From NCBI RefSeq assembly GCF_904848665.1, contig NZ_CAJHCQ010000019.1, positions 107,561 to 171,560 on the forward strand: a stretch of 64,000 nt of DNA. Direction: 5' to 3'. Origin of the DNA: Paraburkholderia hiiakae (lineage in GTDB: Bacteria > Pseudomonadota > Gammaproteobacteria > Burkholderiales > Burkholderiaceae). The notes under the pieces were generated by a model. It made no database searches. It was not told the origin of the DNA and worked only from the letters and a program-made list of their open reading frames with translations. Of this stretch, positions 15,607-27,328 are shown one piece after another. The position numbers were made by a program, and so were the translations under genes. Within the stretch, counting starts at the first letter, position 1; every line of letters starts with the position of its first letter.

Positions 15607-16926
15607 CTACGCGTGACTGCCTGGCACCTGCACACTCGCCGATACCGGCGACGACTTGCGCGGCGTACGAAGTAGCGCCAGTTGCTTTTCGTGCGGCGTC
15701 AGCGCGCCACTGTCGCGCTTGTCCGCCTCGGCATATTTCTGAGCCGCGTGAGATAGATCGCCTTCGTTTTCAAGCGCCTGTCCCCATAGTTCATACGAGG
15801 GCGCGAGATCAGGCCGCAATTCGACCGCGCGGGACAGCTTGACGATCGCCGCCTCGTATTGTCCGTTCTCGACGAGGGCTTCCCCCCAGTCATGCAGGAT
15901 ATTCACATCGTCGCCGCGCATCGCGTTTGCGCGGTGGAATGCGCTAATGGCTTCGGCATACCGGTGCGCATGCAGCAACACGTCGCCGAGCAAGCGCTGG
16001 TTCTCCGCAGTACTGAACTTCTCGCGAGCCCCCGCGCGGAGCTCTTTGATGGCGGCGTCGATTCTCTGCTCCTGCTCGAGCGCAATGCCAAGGTTGGCCC
16101 GCAAGACGCCCGAGTGGGGGTACAGCAGGAGCGCGTCGCGTGACTGCTGTTCCGCCTCCTCGGCGTGGTTTTGCCTGAGCAGCAGCCACCCTTTTCCCGC
16201 GAGCGCCCACAGGCGTTCCGGTGAGCCTGGCCGGCCGAGGACATCGTCATAGATGGCTTCGACCTCGCTATAGTCGCATTGGTCCAGCGAACACCGCGTC
16301 TTTTGCACCGTTGCGAAGAGATGGCTAGCGAGCGTATTCGGTTCGACGAGCCGCATGATCTTGACCGCGATGTCTTGCACCGACCGGTTGAAGTCATTGC
16401 CGCTGAACACGACGTCGTCGTGCATCGCGTTGAAAGGGCCATTTTCGATCTGAATGTGCGCAACATAGGAATCCGCGCTGTCGCCCATATGCGTAATACC
16501 GACATGGACGATCACGTCCTGCTTATTCCTGAATAGCGTCGATTTCAGAAACCCGACAATCGAGGCATAGGACATGTCCCCGCCGGGAAGCTTGATATCA
16601 GGACTGTCATTGTCGGCCAGCGAGGCATCGTGCGGTACCGCGTCGCTGTCGCTGCTGATCCCACGCATGGCAGCAAGTATTCGTTCTGCCAGGAATTCCG
16701 GGGTATAGCCGGTGTCGACGAATGCTTTTGGCGCTTCCACCGGCGGAACCATGACGTGCTGCGTGAGCGCGCCCGAAATGACGAGCAGGCAAAATGGCGC
16801 GGCCAGGACCAGGATTAACCAGGGGAGCACGATCGGCCACAGCGCGCTTGGCCCGCGCCCGATCAAGCCGATCAGAAACAGCACCTGCGACAAGCCACCT
16901 GGCCTGTGATGCGGAACGCTCGACAT
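15607..16926 (-). CDS. Membrane-anchored TPR protein
   Basis: A 439-residue protein with an N-terminal membrane helix (about residues 30-55, LWPIVLPWLILVLAAPFCLL), a middle part of unknown fold (about 60-210) and five or so tetratricopeptide repeats from about 210 to 400, such as ERLWALAGKGWLLLRQNHAE, GVLRANLGIALEQEQRIDAA, DVNILHDWGEALVENGQYEA and APSYELWGQALENEGDLSHA. The TPR part faces the periplasm if the single helix is oriented as usual. TPR proteins act as scaffolds; no partner is visible. Confidence 0.75.
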   Translation of the reverse strand: MSSVPHHRPGGLSQVLFLIGLIGRGPSALWPIVLPWLILVLAAPFCLLVISGALTQHVMVPPVEAPKAFVDTGYTPEFLAERILAAMRGISSDSDAVPHDASLADNDSPDIKLPGGDMSYASIVGFLKSTLFRNKQDVIVHVGITHMGDSADSYVAHIQIENGPFNAMHDDVVFSGNDFNRSVQDIAVKIMRLVEPNTLASHLFATVQKTRCSLDQCDYSEVEAIYDDVLGRPGSPERLWALAGKGWLLLRQNHAEEAEQQSRDALLLYPHSGVLRANLGIALEQEQRIDAAIKELRAGAREKFSTAENQRLLGDVLLHAHRYAEAISAFHRANAMRGDDVNILHDWGEALVENGQYEAAIVKLSRAVELRPDLAPSYELWGQALENEGDLSHAAQKYAEADKRDSGALTPHEKQLALLRTPRKSSPVSASVQVPGSHA

Positions 16927-17127
16927 GATGCACCTCGACTCGGCTGCAGTTGGTTGAGCCCAACTTCCGGTCGGCGTGAACGCATCGAATGTGCCAGCAG
17001 GCTCAAATGCTTCTCTGCAGGCCGTTTCCGCTATGTTTGCGAATTTTGGGCGTGCCGGGTGTCATCTCCTGACCAACTTCTCCAGACGGCGAGTGCCGGT
17101 TGGAAACCGACACATACGTATGCACGC

Positions 17128-19851
<2,724 letters not shown>

Positions 19852-19991
19852 GGGCATCTCCTTGAGTTGGGGCCGCCGAGGTGGGGCCGCCGAGGTGAGG
19901 CTTGGGACGGCGGACGGCGCTCGAGCGACGCGAGTCTCCCATGCTAGCGCGGTTTGCCCGCTGGGCGTGCGCAGCGGGCAATGTGTGCGGG

Positions 19992-21953
19992 CTAAGCCGC
20001 GTCCCCGAGCCGTTTGAGAACGCGCAGCAGTTCGCCGAGCGACCATGCCTGGAACGGTGCGCCGCCGGGCCGGTGCGGCGCGTCGCCATCGGCGACTTCG
20101 GAAATATGGTCGAGCCCGGCGTGCTCGAGATGCGCGAGCAGCGGCGCGACGAAGCGCTCGCGAGCAAGCGAGCGCTGCGGCGCAGTATCGCCGTTCACGC
20201 GCAACCAGGCATCCACGAAGGGACCGAGCAACCAGGGCCAGACGGTGCCCTGATGATAGGCGCCGTCGCGCTCCAGCACGCCGCCACGGTATTGCCCGCG
20301 ATACGCGCGGTCCGAGGGCGCGAGCGTACGCAGCCCCATGGGCGTGAGCAGATGCGCTTGAACCTGCGCGACGACCGCGCGCGCCGCATCGCCTTCCAGC
20401 AGCGCGAACGGCAGGCCGCCTGCCGCAAAGATCTGGTTCGGCCGAATCGAGCTGTCCGCCGTACCCTCGACGTGGTCGACGTCGATCACATCGAACAACG
20501 CGCCCGTAGACGGATCGACAAAGCGCGCGGCAAACGAGGCGCTGGCGCGCGCTTCGAGCTCGCGCCAGCGCGCATTCCATGCCGAGGCGATGCGCAGCCC
20601 GTTGATCCACAGCGCCTGTATTTCGACCGGCTTGCCAATGCGCGGCGTGACCACCCAGTCGCCCGCCTTCGCATCCATCCAGGTGAGCTGCACGCCCGGC
20701 ACGCCCGCTCGCAACAGGCCATCGCCGGGGTCGGCTGCGATCTGGTAGCGCGTGCCCCGCGCATAGCCTTCGATGATCGCGTCGACAGCACCTTGCAGCA
20801 CATGCCGCGCTTCGGGCGGCACGTTTGCTGCGGCGAAATAGTCGTGCACCGCCACGACGAACCACAGCGATGCATCGACGGAGTTGTATTCGGGCGCCCC
20901 GCCCGCATCGGGAAAGCGATTCGGCAGCATGCCTTCGGAAACTGTCGCCGCCCATTCGAGCAGGATCGCGCCGGCCGCCTCGTAGCGCTCGTTCGCGAGC
21001 AGCAGACCACGCATGGCGATAAACGTGTCGCGGCCCCAGTCGGTGAACCACGGATAGCCCGCGACGATCGTGCGGCCGTCGCCGCGCGCGACGACATAGG
21101 CGTTGGCCGAGCGCTGCAGACGCGAGCCGAGCGAAGCCCGGCGCACTTCCTCGAAGCCCGCGAGCATTTGCGCGCGGCTCGCCGCGCTTTCGTTGCCTTC
21201 CTGCGGGGTATCGCCCACGCCGGATAATGGTTGCGCGCGCAACATCAGCACGGCGTCGCCTGTGCCGAGATCGAAGGTGAACACGCCTGGCGTCGCGAGA
21301 TCCTCGATGCAGTCGAGACCGCGCTCTCGTTCACGCGTATAGCAGAAGTTGCGATACCAATCCGGCGCATGCGTATAGCAGCCGTTCGAGCGAGCGACGA
21401 TGGCAGGCAGATCGCCGTACGGTTGCCAGCGCACGTGCTCGCCATCGATCTGGGCATCAAAGTCGAACGCCGCGTTCTCGTGGTGCAGCACGTGATAATC
21501 GCGGCCCGAGATCAGCGGGCGGACTTTCAGCACCGCGCCGCCAGCTCCGGATGGCGCTTCGAGCCGCCAGCGCAGTACCGTCTCGCGACTCGCCTTCGCA
21601 ACGAACACCTCGGCTATGAGCACGCCGCCGCCGTCCAGCCGGTAGCGCCACGTGGGCCACGACGACGTGTCGAAGCTTGCGATGCTTTTCGACGTGTCGG
21701 GATAAAGCAGATCCGGCGCGTAGCGCTGCATCGTCAGCGCCGTTTTGCGCTCCCCGTCCTCGAGCCAGGCTTCGACGCCGTTCACGAGCACCACGCGGTT
21801 CGTGGGCGGCTGCCGAGCCGTGAGCAGCAGCGCATGATAGCGGCGCGTGCGCGCCGTCCCCACGGTGCCGGAGGCGAATCCGCCAGCGCCGTCTGCTTCG
21901 AGCCATTCGTCGTCGAAGCGGTCCGCATCGATGGGGCTGTCAAGACGCGTCAT
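19992..21953 (-). CDS. Amylo-alpha-1,6-glucosidase (GH133 debranching-type enzyme)
   Basis: A 653-residue enzyme. The ATG at 21953 follows AGGAC at 7 bp; an in-frame TTG lies further up. The N-terminal domain carries the family stretch EWLEADGAGGFASGTVGTAR (residues 17-36). The (alpha/alpha)6 catalytic part shows GYPWFTDWGRDTFIAMRGLL near 310, EYNSVDASLWFVVAVHDYF near 365 and GAYHQGTVWPWLLGPFVDAW near 575, the pattern of the glycogen debranching enzyme C-terminal family, which releases alpha-1,6-linked glucose. No glg genes surround it; with the GH63 gene it probably handles an alpha-glucoside or compatible solute. Confidence 0.87.
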   Translation of the reverse strand: MTRLDSPIDADRFDDEWLEADGAGGFASGTVGTARTRRYHALLLTARQPPTNRVVLVNGVEAWLEDGERKTALTMQRYAPDLLYPDTSKSIASFDTSSWPTWRYRLDGGGVLIAEVFVAKASRETVLRWRLEAPSGAGGAVLKVRPLISGRDYHVLHHENAAFDFDAQIDGEHVRWQPYGDLPAIVARSNGCYTHAPDWYRNFCYTRERERGLDCIEDLATPGVFTFDLGTGDAVLMLRAQPLSGVGDTPQEGNESAASRAQMLAGFEEVRRASLGSRLQRSANAYVVARGDGRTIVAGYPWFTDWGRDTFIAMRGLLLANERYEAAGAILLEWAATVSEGMLPNRFPDAGGAPEYNSVDASLWFVVAVHDYFAAANVPPEARHVLQGAVDAIIEGYARGTRYQIAADPGDGLLRAGVPGVQLTWMDAKAGDWVVTPRIGKPVEIQALWINGLRIASAWNARWRELEARASASFAARFVDPSTGALFDVIDVDHVEGTADSSIRPNQIFAAGGLPFALLEGDAARAVVAQVQAHLLTPMGLRTLAPSDRAYRGQYRGGVLERDGAYHQGTVWPWLLGPFVDAWLRVNGDTAPQRSLARERFVAPLLAHLEHAGLDHISEVADGDAPHRPGGAPFQAWSLGELLRVLKRLGDAA

Positions 21954-22074
21954 CGGTTGTCCTGCCCTTGTCAATCACCTTCGCCAAGATACTCCCGTCG
22001 GCTTGCCGCTGCCGGGAAGCGAGTCGAAAGCGAGTCGAAAGCACAGGTCGCCAATGACCGCAGGCACCGCGCGT

Positions 22075-23106
22075 CTACGTGCGTGCAGGCTGCCCGCGCC
22101 GCTGCCGATAGTGAATCTGCGCAGGCACCTGAATGGACTCGGGCGCACCAACGCCCTCGAGCAGCGAAAACACGCAACGCAGGCTGTGTTCCGCGAGTAG
22201 GCCGCTGTCCTGCACGATAGCGTCGATACGAAGCGGCAGGCAGTCGAGCAGTTGATGATCGTCGAAGGTCATCACGCGCTCCGGCGCCTGCGCGAGCTGG
22301 TGCGCTTCGTTCACAAACTCCAGCAAGCCTTCGAGCAACGTAATGGAACCGGCGAACAGCGCCTCGGGATAGCGGCCATGCGCCTCGAACCAGGCTTTCA
22401 TCAGCGCATAGCCCGACTCCCGCTGATAGTCGCGTTGAAACACCCAGTCACTCTGCTCCGCCATGCCATGGCGCTCGAGCGCGAGCCGATAGCCCGCCAG
22501 GCGGTCGCGGCTCGGCGAGAGTTCTGGCTGGCCACCGAAATACACCACCTCGCGCGCGCCTTGCTCGATCGTCTCACCCACCAAAGCGGCCACGGTTTCG
22601 GCGGCGTCGGTGATCACGTAGGGAATGGCGCTCGTCGCCACGCGGCGATCGGCGAACACGATCGGCAAACGCTTGACCCACTTGTCGTAACGCGGCGCAT
22701 CGGCCGTGCACGGCACGACCACCACGCCGTCCACCTGCTGTGCGACCAGATGCGCAATGCCCTCGGTCTCGCGCACCGGATCCTCGTCGCTCGTTACGAT
22801 CACGAGTTGATACCGGTAGCGCTCGCGGCATTGCCACTCCATGGCCTGGGCGAGCGCGGCGTGCGCCGAGTTGGTCAGATCGGGAATCACGAGGCCGATC
22901 GTGTTGCTGCGCCGCGAGCGCAGCGCGCGTGCCGATTGCGACGGCGTGAAATGATGGTCCCTCGCCACTTGCAGCACGCGCTCGACCGTCGCCGCCGAAA
23001 TGCGGTAGCGCTCGGCATTGCCGTTGAGCACCATGCTGGCCGTGGTGCGCGAGACCTCCGCGAGGCGGGCAATGTCGTCGATAGTCAGACGCTCGAACTG
23101 GGACAC
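22075..23106 (-). CDS. LacI family transcriptional regulator (RbsR/Cra-like)
   Basis: A 343-residue repressor starting with GTG at 23106 after AGGAAC. The LacI helix-turn-helix is at residues 7-30 (LTIDDIARLAEVSRTTASMV), the hinge near 50-60 (SARALRSRRSNTIGLVIPD), then a periplasmic-binding-protein-like sugar domain. It lies directly after rbsB in the same direction, with a hairpin between them, and before two glycosidase genes. It most likely regulates the ribose operon, as RbsR does elsewhere, though control of the glycosidases is also possible; the HTH resembles the FruR branch. Confidence 0.88.
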   Translation of the reverse strand: MSQFERLTIDDIARLAEVSRTTASMVLNGNAERYRISAATVERVLQVARDHHFTPSQSARALRSRRSNTIGLVIPDLTNSAHAALAQAMEWQCRERYRYQLVIVTSDEDPVRETEGIAHLVAQQVDGVVVVPCTADAPRYDKWVKRLPIVFADRRVATSAIPYVITDAAETVAALVGETIEQGAREVVYFGGQPELSPSRDRLAGYRLALERHGMAEQSDWVFQRDYQRESGYALMKAWFEAHGRYPEALFAGSITLLEGLLEFVNEAHQLAQAPERVMTFDDHQLLDCLPLRIDAIVQDSGLLAEHSLRCVFSLLEGVGAPESIQVPAQIHYRQRRGQPART

Positions 23107-23199
23107 GCGGCGTTCCTGCTGGGTGTGGGGTTGGTTTCGGGTGGACCCGGGAGCGAAGCGCCGGCGACCCGGCGGTGAGGAAGGGCAACCCCCAAACGA

Positions 23200-23224
23200 A
23201 GCGCCCCGTGTCGCACGGGGCGCT
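23200..23224 (-). terminator. GC-rich hairpin between rbsB and the LacI gene
   Basis: Perfect 11-bp stem AGCGCCCCGTG with CACGGGGCGCT around the loop TCG, 80 bp after the rbsB stop. On the minus strand it is followed by a poor T run (TTCGTTT), so termination may be partial and leave some read-through into the regulator gene. Confidence 0.6.
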
Positions 23225-23303
23225 CAGTGCTTCCCAAGCGCGCGCATACGCGAAGATCTTCGCGTCAGATGGTACTACGCTTCGCGCGCGCCTGAAAATG
23301 CGC

Positions 23304-24293
23304 TTATTGCTTGTACAGGTTCAACGGCACCGGGATGAACTTGTCGACCGGCTTGCCGTCGACCAGCTGCTTCGCGGTCTGCACGCCATACTGGCCGATC
23401 AGTTCGGGCTGCTGCTGCACGGTGGCGGCCATCTGGCCGGCCTTGACTGCGGCGATCGCGTCGTCGGTGGCGTCGAAGCCGACCACGGCCACGTTCTTCA
23501 GGCCTGCCGCTTGCAGCGCCTTCACCGCGCCCAGCGCCATTTCGTCGTTCTGCGCGAACACGCCCTGAATGTCCTTGTTGCTCTGAATGATGTTTTCCAT
23601 CACCGAAAGGCCCTTGGCGCGGTCGAAATCGGCGGGCTGTTTCGTGATGATCTTCACGCCGCCCTTTGTCGCGATTTCATCGTCGAAACCGGCACCTCGT
23701 TCATTGGCCGCCGACGAACCCGGAATGCCTTGCAGCTCGACGATGTTGCCCTTGCCGCCCAGCTTGTCGGCGAGGAAGTCGGCAGCCATCTTGCCGCCCG
23801 CCTTGTTGTCGGAAGCAATATGCGAGCTGACTTCGGCGCCGTTCACGCTGCGGTCGAGCGAGATCACCTTGATGCCCTTGCTCGTCGCTTCCTTCACGAC
23901 GTTGGCCACCGCCGAAGAATCGGTCGGGTTGATGAGGATGACGTTGACCTTCTTTTCGATCAGGTCTTCCACACTCGCCTGCTGCTTCGCGGGATCGTTC
24001 TGCGCATCGACGGTGATGAGCGTGACGCCGTCCTTCTTCGCTTCGTCTTCGGCGCCCTTCTTGAGCGAGACGAAGAACGGATTATTGAGCGTCGAGATCG
24101 ACAGACCGACCGTAACCGCGCCGCCCGAAGCCGGCGCTGCCGCGGACGCGCCGCTCGCAGCCGCATCGGCGCTGCTGCCCGGACCTTCCTTCGAGCAGGC
24201 CGCGAGGCCCAGCGCGAGCGAACCGGCGACGAGCGCCGCGAATATTTTCGAGAACTGAGGTTTCGAGATCGACGACGAATGGTGCTTATGCAT
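23304..24293 (-). CDS. rbsB: Ribose ABC transporter, periplasmic binding protein
   Basis: A 329-residue sugar-binding protein. GAGGAGG before the ATG at 24293 sets the start. Signal peptide with a lipobox-like end (LVAGSLALGLAACSKE), so probably a lipoprotein, then an Ala/Ser/Gly linker. The type I binding fold begins at about residue 60 (VTVGLSISTLNNPFFVSLKK) and includes VVGFDATDDAIAAVKAGQMA near 270. It captures D-ribose or a related pentose and hands it to RbsC. Here rbsB is last of the transporter genes and separated from rbsC by 107 bp containing a strong hairpin. Confidence 0.93.
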   Translation of the reverse strand: MHKHHSSSISKPQFSKIFAALVAGSLALGLAACSKEGPGSSADAAASGASAAAPASGGAVTVGLSISTLNNPFFVSLKKGAEDEAKKDGVTLITVDAQNDPAKQQASVEDLIEKKVNVILINPTDSSAVANVVKEATSKGIKVISLDRSVNGAEVSSHIASDNKAGGKMAADFLADKLGGKGNIVELQGIPGSSAANERGAGFDDEIATKGGVKIITKQPADFDRAKGLSVMENIIQSNKDIQGVFAQNDEMALGAVKALQAAGLKNVAVVGFDATDDAIAAVKAGQMAATVQQQPELIGQYGVQTAKQLVDGKPVDKFIPVPLNLYKQ

Positions 24294-24361
24294 AGTCTTC
24301 CTCCTCGTTATATGTGGAGTGTGTGGAGATAAAAAATTCAGGATACCTATCGATACAAAAC

Positions 24362-24394
24362 TGCCGTGCCACGCGAATCGAGCGTGGCACGGCA
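24362..24394 (-). terminator. Intercistronic hairpin between rbsC and rbsB
   Basis: Perfect 13-bp stem TGCCGTGCCACGC with GCGTGGCACGGCA around a 7-base loop, 7 bp after the rbsC stop and followed on the minus strand by GTTTTG. It could be a partial terminator, or protect the 3' end of the rbsKDAC message while rbsB is made from a further promoter or a processed transcript. Confidence 0.6.
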
Positions 24395-24400
24395 TGGGTG

Positions 24401-25360
24401 TTACGACGACTTCTTGTTGGCGCGATCGATCAGCACGGCGAGCAGGATCACGATGCCCTTGATGACCTGCTGGTAGAACGACGACACATCGAGCAGGTTC
24501 AGGCCGTTGTTGAGCACGCCGATCAGGAGCGCGCCCACGAGCGTGCCGAAGATCCAGCCACGGCCGCCAGTGAGGCTCGTGCCGCCCAGCACGACCGCCG
24601 CGATGGCGTCGAGCTCGTAGCCCGTACCCGCGGTCGGCTGCGCGGAGTTCAAGCGCGAGGTCAATACCACGCCTGCGAGCGCCGACATGACACCCGCGAT
24701 CGTATAGACCCACAGCTGGATGCGATCGACCTTCACGCCGGAAAGCTTCGCCGATTCGGCATTGCCGCCCGTTGCATAGATATGGCGGCCGAACACGGTC
24801 TTGCGCAGCAGCACCCAGAACACGCCGAACATCACGAGCATGAGCACGACGGGAATCGGCACGAGGCGCGCGACATAGCCGCCGCCCAGCAGCGAGAAGA
24901 AGTCGCTGTTGAAGCTGCTGATCGGGCTGCCGTTCGAGACGACGAGCGCGAGACCGCGCAGCACCGTCATCGAACCGAGCGTGGCGATGAACGGCGCGAC
25001 TTTGCCCTTGCTGATGACGAGACCGTTGGCGAAGCCCATCAAGCCGCCAGCCACGAGACCGGCGAGCGTCGCGACAATGGCGGGCGTGCCGGCGCTGAGC
25101 AGCGTCGCGATGATCACCGAGGACAGCGCGAGCACCGAGCCCGCCGAGAGATCGATGCCGCCGAGCAGAATCACGAGCGTCATGCCGAACGCGATCAGCG
25201 CATTGATCGACGCCTGCCGCATCACGTTGAGCAGATTGTCGAGCGTGAGGAAGTCGCGGCTCACGATCGAGAGCGCCACGGCAATGATCAGCAGTGCTAC
25301 GAAGGGTCCGAGCTTTTGCAGCGTCGCCTTGCTGCCGGGGGTGAGGGTCACTTGCGACAT
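24401..25360 (-). CDS. rbsC: Ribose ABC transporter permease
   Basis: A 319-residue inner-membrane permease of the RbsC/BPD_transp_2 family with about nine or ten hydrophobic helices. The ATG at 25360 starts MSQVTLTPGSKATLQKLGPF, a short cytoplasmic tail as in other RbsC proteins. The EAA-like loop with GFANGLVISKGKVAPFIATL and the stretch ELDAIAAVVLGGTSLTGGRG are typical. It forms the homodimeric channel driven by RbsA. It lies 42 bp after rbsA. Confidence 0.95.
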   Translation of the reverse strand: MSQVTLTPGSKATLQKLGPFVALLIIAVALSIVSRDFLTLDNLLNVMRQASINALIAFGMTLVILLGGIDLSAGSVLALSSVIIATLLSAGTPAIVATLAGLVAGGLMGFANGLVISKGKVAPFIATLGSMTVLRGLALVVSNGSPISSFNSDFFSLLGGGYVARLVPIPVVLMLVMFGVFWVLLRKTVFGRHIYATGGNAESAKLSGVKVDRIQLWVYTIAGVMSALAGVVLTSRLNSAQPTAGTGYELDAIAAVVLGGTSLTGGRGWIFGTLVGALLIGVLNNGLNLLDVSSFYQQVIKGIVILLAVLIDRANKKSS

Positions 25361-25402
25361 ATCATGTCTCTCGAGATTGCAGTGAATAGGAAGCGCCAAC
25401 GC

Positions 25403-26911
25403 TCAGGCGCCGACGGCATGCGTCGCAGCCGCGTGGCCGCCGGCCGCGGCCGTCATGATCAGTTCCTGGGTGGCCGTGGCCGCTTCGAAGATGCCGTTCT
25501 GGCGCCCCTGATGCATGACCAGAATGCGGTCGCTCATGGCCAGCACCTCGGGCAGTTCGGACGACACCATCACAATGGCAACACCCTGCTGCGCGAGCTG
25601 ATTGATGATCGTGTAGATCTCGGCTTTGCCGCCCACGTCCACGCCGCGCGTGGGCTCGTCGAGCAGCAGCACTTTCGGCGGCTGCGCGAGCCACTTCGCG
25701 AACACGACCTTCTGCTGATTGCCGCCCGAGAGCGCCTTGACGTCCAGTTCCGCGTCGCGCGTACGCACGCGCAACTGCTTGATCAGGCCGTCGACGGCGC
25801 TGCGCTCCGCGCGCTCGTTGACGAAGCCGAGCGTGGCGTACTGGTCCAGATGCACGAGCGTCGCGTTTTCGCGCACCGACATGCCGAGCACGAGCCCCTG
25901 ACGCTTGCGATCTTCCGTGACGAACCCGATACCCGCAGCAATCGCGCTGGACGCGTCACGCACGTCGAGCGCGTTGCCGTCCAGCGTCACCGAGCCCGCG
26001 GTCTTGCGGTTCGCGCCGAACAGCGTGCGCAGAATCTCGCTGCGACCCGCGCCCATGAGACCGGCGATACCGAGCACCTCGCCCGCGCGCACATCGAACG
26101 TAATGCCTTCGATATGCCCTTCGTCCGCAAGACCGGCCACGCTCATGCGCACGTCGCCCGGCGCATGGCTGCGTTTCGGGAAACGCTCGCCAATCTCGCG
26201 GCCCACCATCAACCGCACGATCTCGTCGAAACCCGTCTCGCGAATCGCGCGCTCGCCGACGAAATGGCCGTCACGCAGCACGCTGATCTTGTCGCACACG
26301 CGGAAGATCTCTTCCATGCGATGCGAGACGTAGACGATCGCCACCCCGCTCGCCTTCAGCGACTGCATGATCTCGAAGAGCGTTTCGATCTCGCGGTTCG
26401 TGAGCGCGGCGGTCGGCTCGTCCATCACGAGCACCTGTGCGTTCAGCGAAAGCGCCTTGGCAATTTCCACCAGCTGCTGCTGGCCGATCGAGAGCTGGCC
26501 CGCCTCCATCTGCGGGTCGATACGCTGCGCGCCGACCTTATCGAGCCACTTGCGCGCCTCTTTGCGCATCGTCGCGGTATCGACCATGCCGAAGCGGCTC
26601 GGCTCGCGGCCGAGGAAGAGATTCTCCATCACCGTCAGTTGCGCGATGAGGTTCAATTCCTGGTGAATGATGGCGATGCCCGCGCGTTCGGCCTCTACCG
26701 TGCTGCGGATTTGCACCGCACGCCCATCGACGCGGATCTCGCCCGCATCGGCTTGATACACGCCGCTCAGGATTTTCATGAGCGTCGATTTGCCTGCGCC
26801 GTTCTCGCCCATCAGCGCGTGGATCTCGCCTGCCTCGATGCGGAAATCGACGCCTTCGAGCACCCGAACCGGACCGAACGCCTTGCCGATCCCCTGCATC
26901 ATCACTTGCAT
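25403..26911 (-). CDS. rbsA: Ribose ABC transporter ATP-binding protein
   Basis: A 502-residue protein with two fused ABC domains. Domain 1: Walker A GENGAGKSTLMK near residue 36, signature LSIGQQQLVEIAKAL near 140, Walker B VLVMDEPTAAL. Domain 2 (from about 255): degenerate Walker A GLMGAGRSEIL, signature LSGGNQQKVVFAKWL near 400 and VLLLDEPTRGVDVG. This asymmetry is normal for sugar importers of the RbsA/MglA/XylG type. It powers RbsC at the inner face of the membrane. It is 10 bp from rbsD and 42 bp from rbsC. Confidence 0.96.
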   Translation of the reverse strand: MQVMMQGIGKAFGPVRVLEGVDFRIEAGEIHALMGENGAGKSTLMKILSGVYQADAGEIRVDGRAVQIRSTVEAERAGIAIIHQELNLIAQLTVMENLFLGREPSRFGMVDTATMRKEARKWLDKVGAQRIDPQMEAGQLSIGQQQLVEIAKALSLNAQVLVMDEPTAALTNREIETLFEIMQSLKASGVAIVYVSHRMEEIFRVCDKISVLRDGHFVGERAIRETGFDEIVRLMVGREIGERFPKRSHAPGDVRMSVAGLADEGHIEGITFDVRAGEVLGIAGLMGAGRSEILRTLFGANRKTAGSVTLDGNALDVRDASSAIAAGIGFVTEDRKRQGLVLGMSVRENATLVHLDQYATLGFVNERAERSAVDGLIKQLRVRTRDAELDVKALSGGNQQKVVFAKWLAQPPKVLLLDEPTRGVDVGGKAEIYTIINQLAQQGVAIVMVSSELPEVLAMSDRILVMHQGRQNGIFEAATATQELIMTAAAGGHAAATHAVGA

Positions 26912-26921
26912 CCTGGACCTC

Positions 26922-27320
26922 TCAGAAGACCACGCCCGAATGCAGGATCACATTCGCGTAGGGGCTGCACTCGCCGGTGCGGATCACCGCCTTCGCCTCG
27001 CGGCAGCGGCGCTTGAACTCCTCGTGCGGCACGTTCTCCACGGCGATGTGCGCGGCGGCCATGTCGCGGCTACGCGCCACCACGGCCGCGTTGTGGGTCT
27101 GCGCCTCGCTCGCGAACACGGCGCGCTCGGCCTTGAAGTCGGCGAGCACGCTGTCGAGCACGGCGAAGAAGTCGGGCACACCGGCCGCGAGCGAGACGTC
27201 GATGCATTCCACGCCGTCGGGAACCGGCAGCCCGCAGTCGGCGATTACGAGGCTGTCCGTGTGGCCCATGCGGGCGAGCACGCGTGCGATGTCGCGATTC
27301 AGATGTCCGTGTTTTTTCAC
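26922..27320 (-). CDS. rbsD: D-ribose pyranase
   Basis: A 132-residue enzyme converting beta-pyranose to beta-furanose D-ribose, the form that ribokinase uses. It has the family beginning KKHGHLNRDIARVLARMGHT with the catalytic His in GHLN, the stretch VIADCGLPVPDGVECIDVSL, and the C-terminal TGECSPYANVILHSGVVF with its conserved Tyr. Length equals that of the E. coli protein (139) within a few residues. The start is GTG. It lies 8 bp after rbsK. Its presence argues that ribose is the real substrate of the operon. Confidence 0.96.
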   Translation of the reverse strand: MKKHGHLNRDIARVLARMGHTDSLVIADCGLPVPDGVECIDVSLAAGVPDFFAVLDSVLADFKAERAVFASEAQTHNAAVVARSRDMAAAHIAVENVPHEEFKRRCREAKAVIRTGECSPYANVILHSGVVF

Positions 27321-27328
27321 TGCGAATC

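Noticed and set aside
19852..21051. Upstream extension of the GH63 gene into the debranching gene
   Set aside because: The extension is out of frame with the debranching enzyme and shows no domain; the ribosome binding site at 19851 fits the family start.
24314..27016. Plus-strand open frame of about 900 codons opposite rbsB, rbsC and rbsA
   Set aside because: Antisense openness caused by high GC third positions of the rbs genes; composition rich in His and Arg and no domain.
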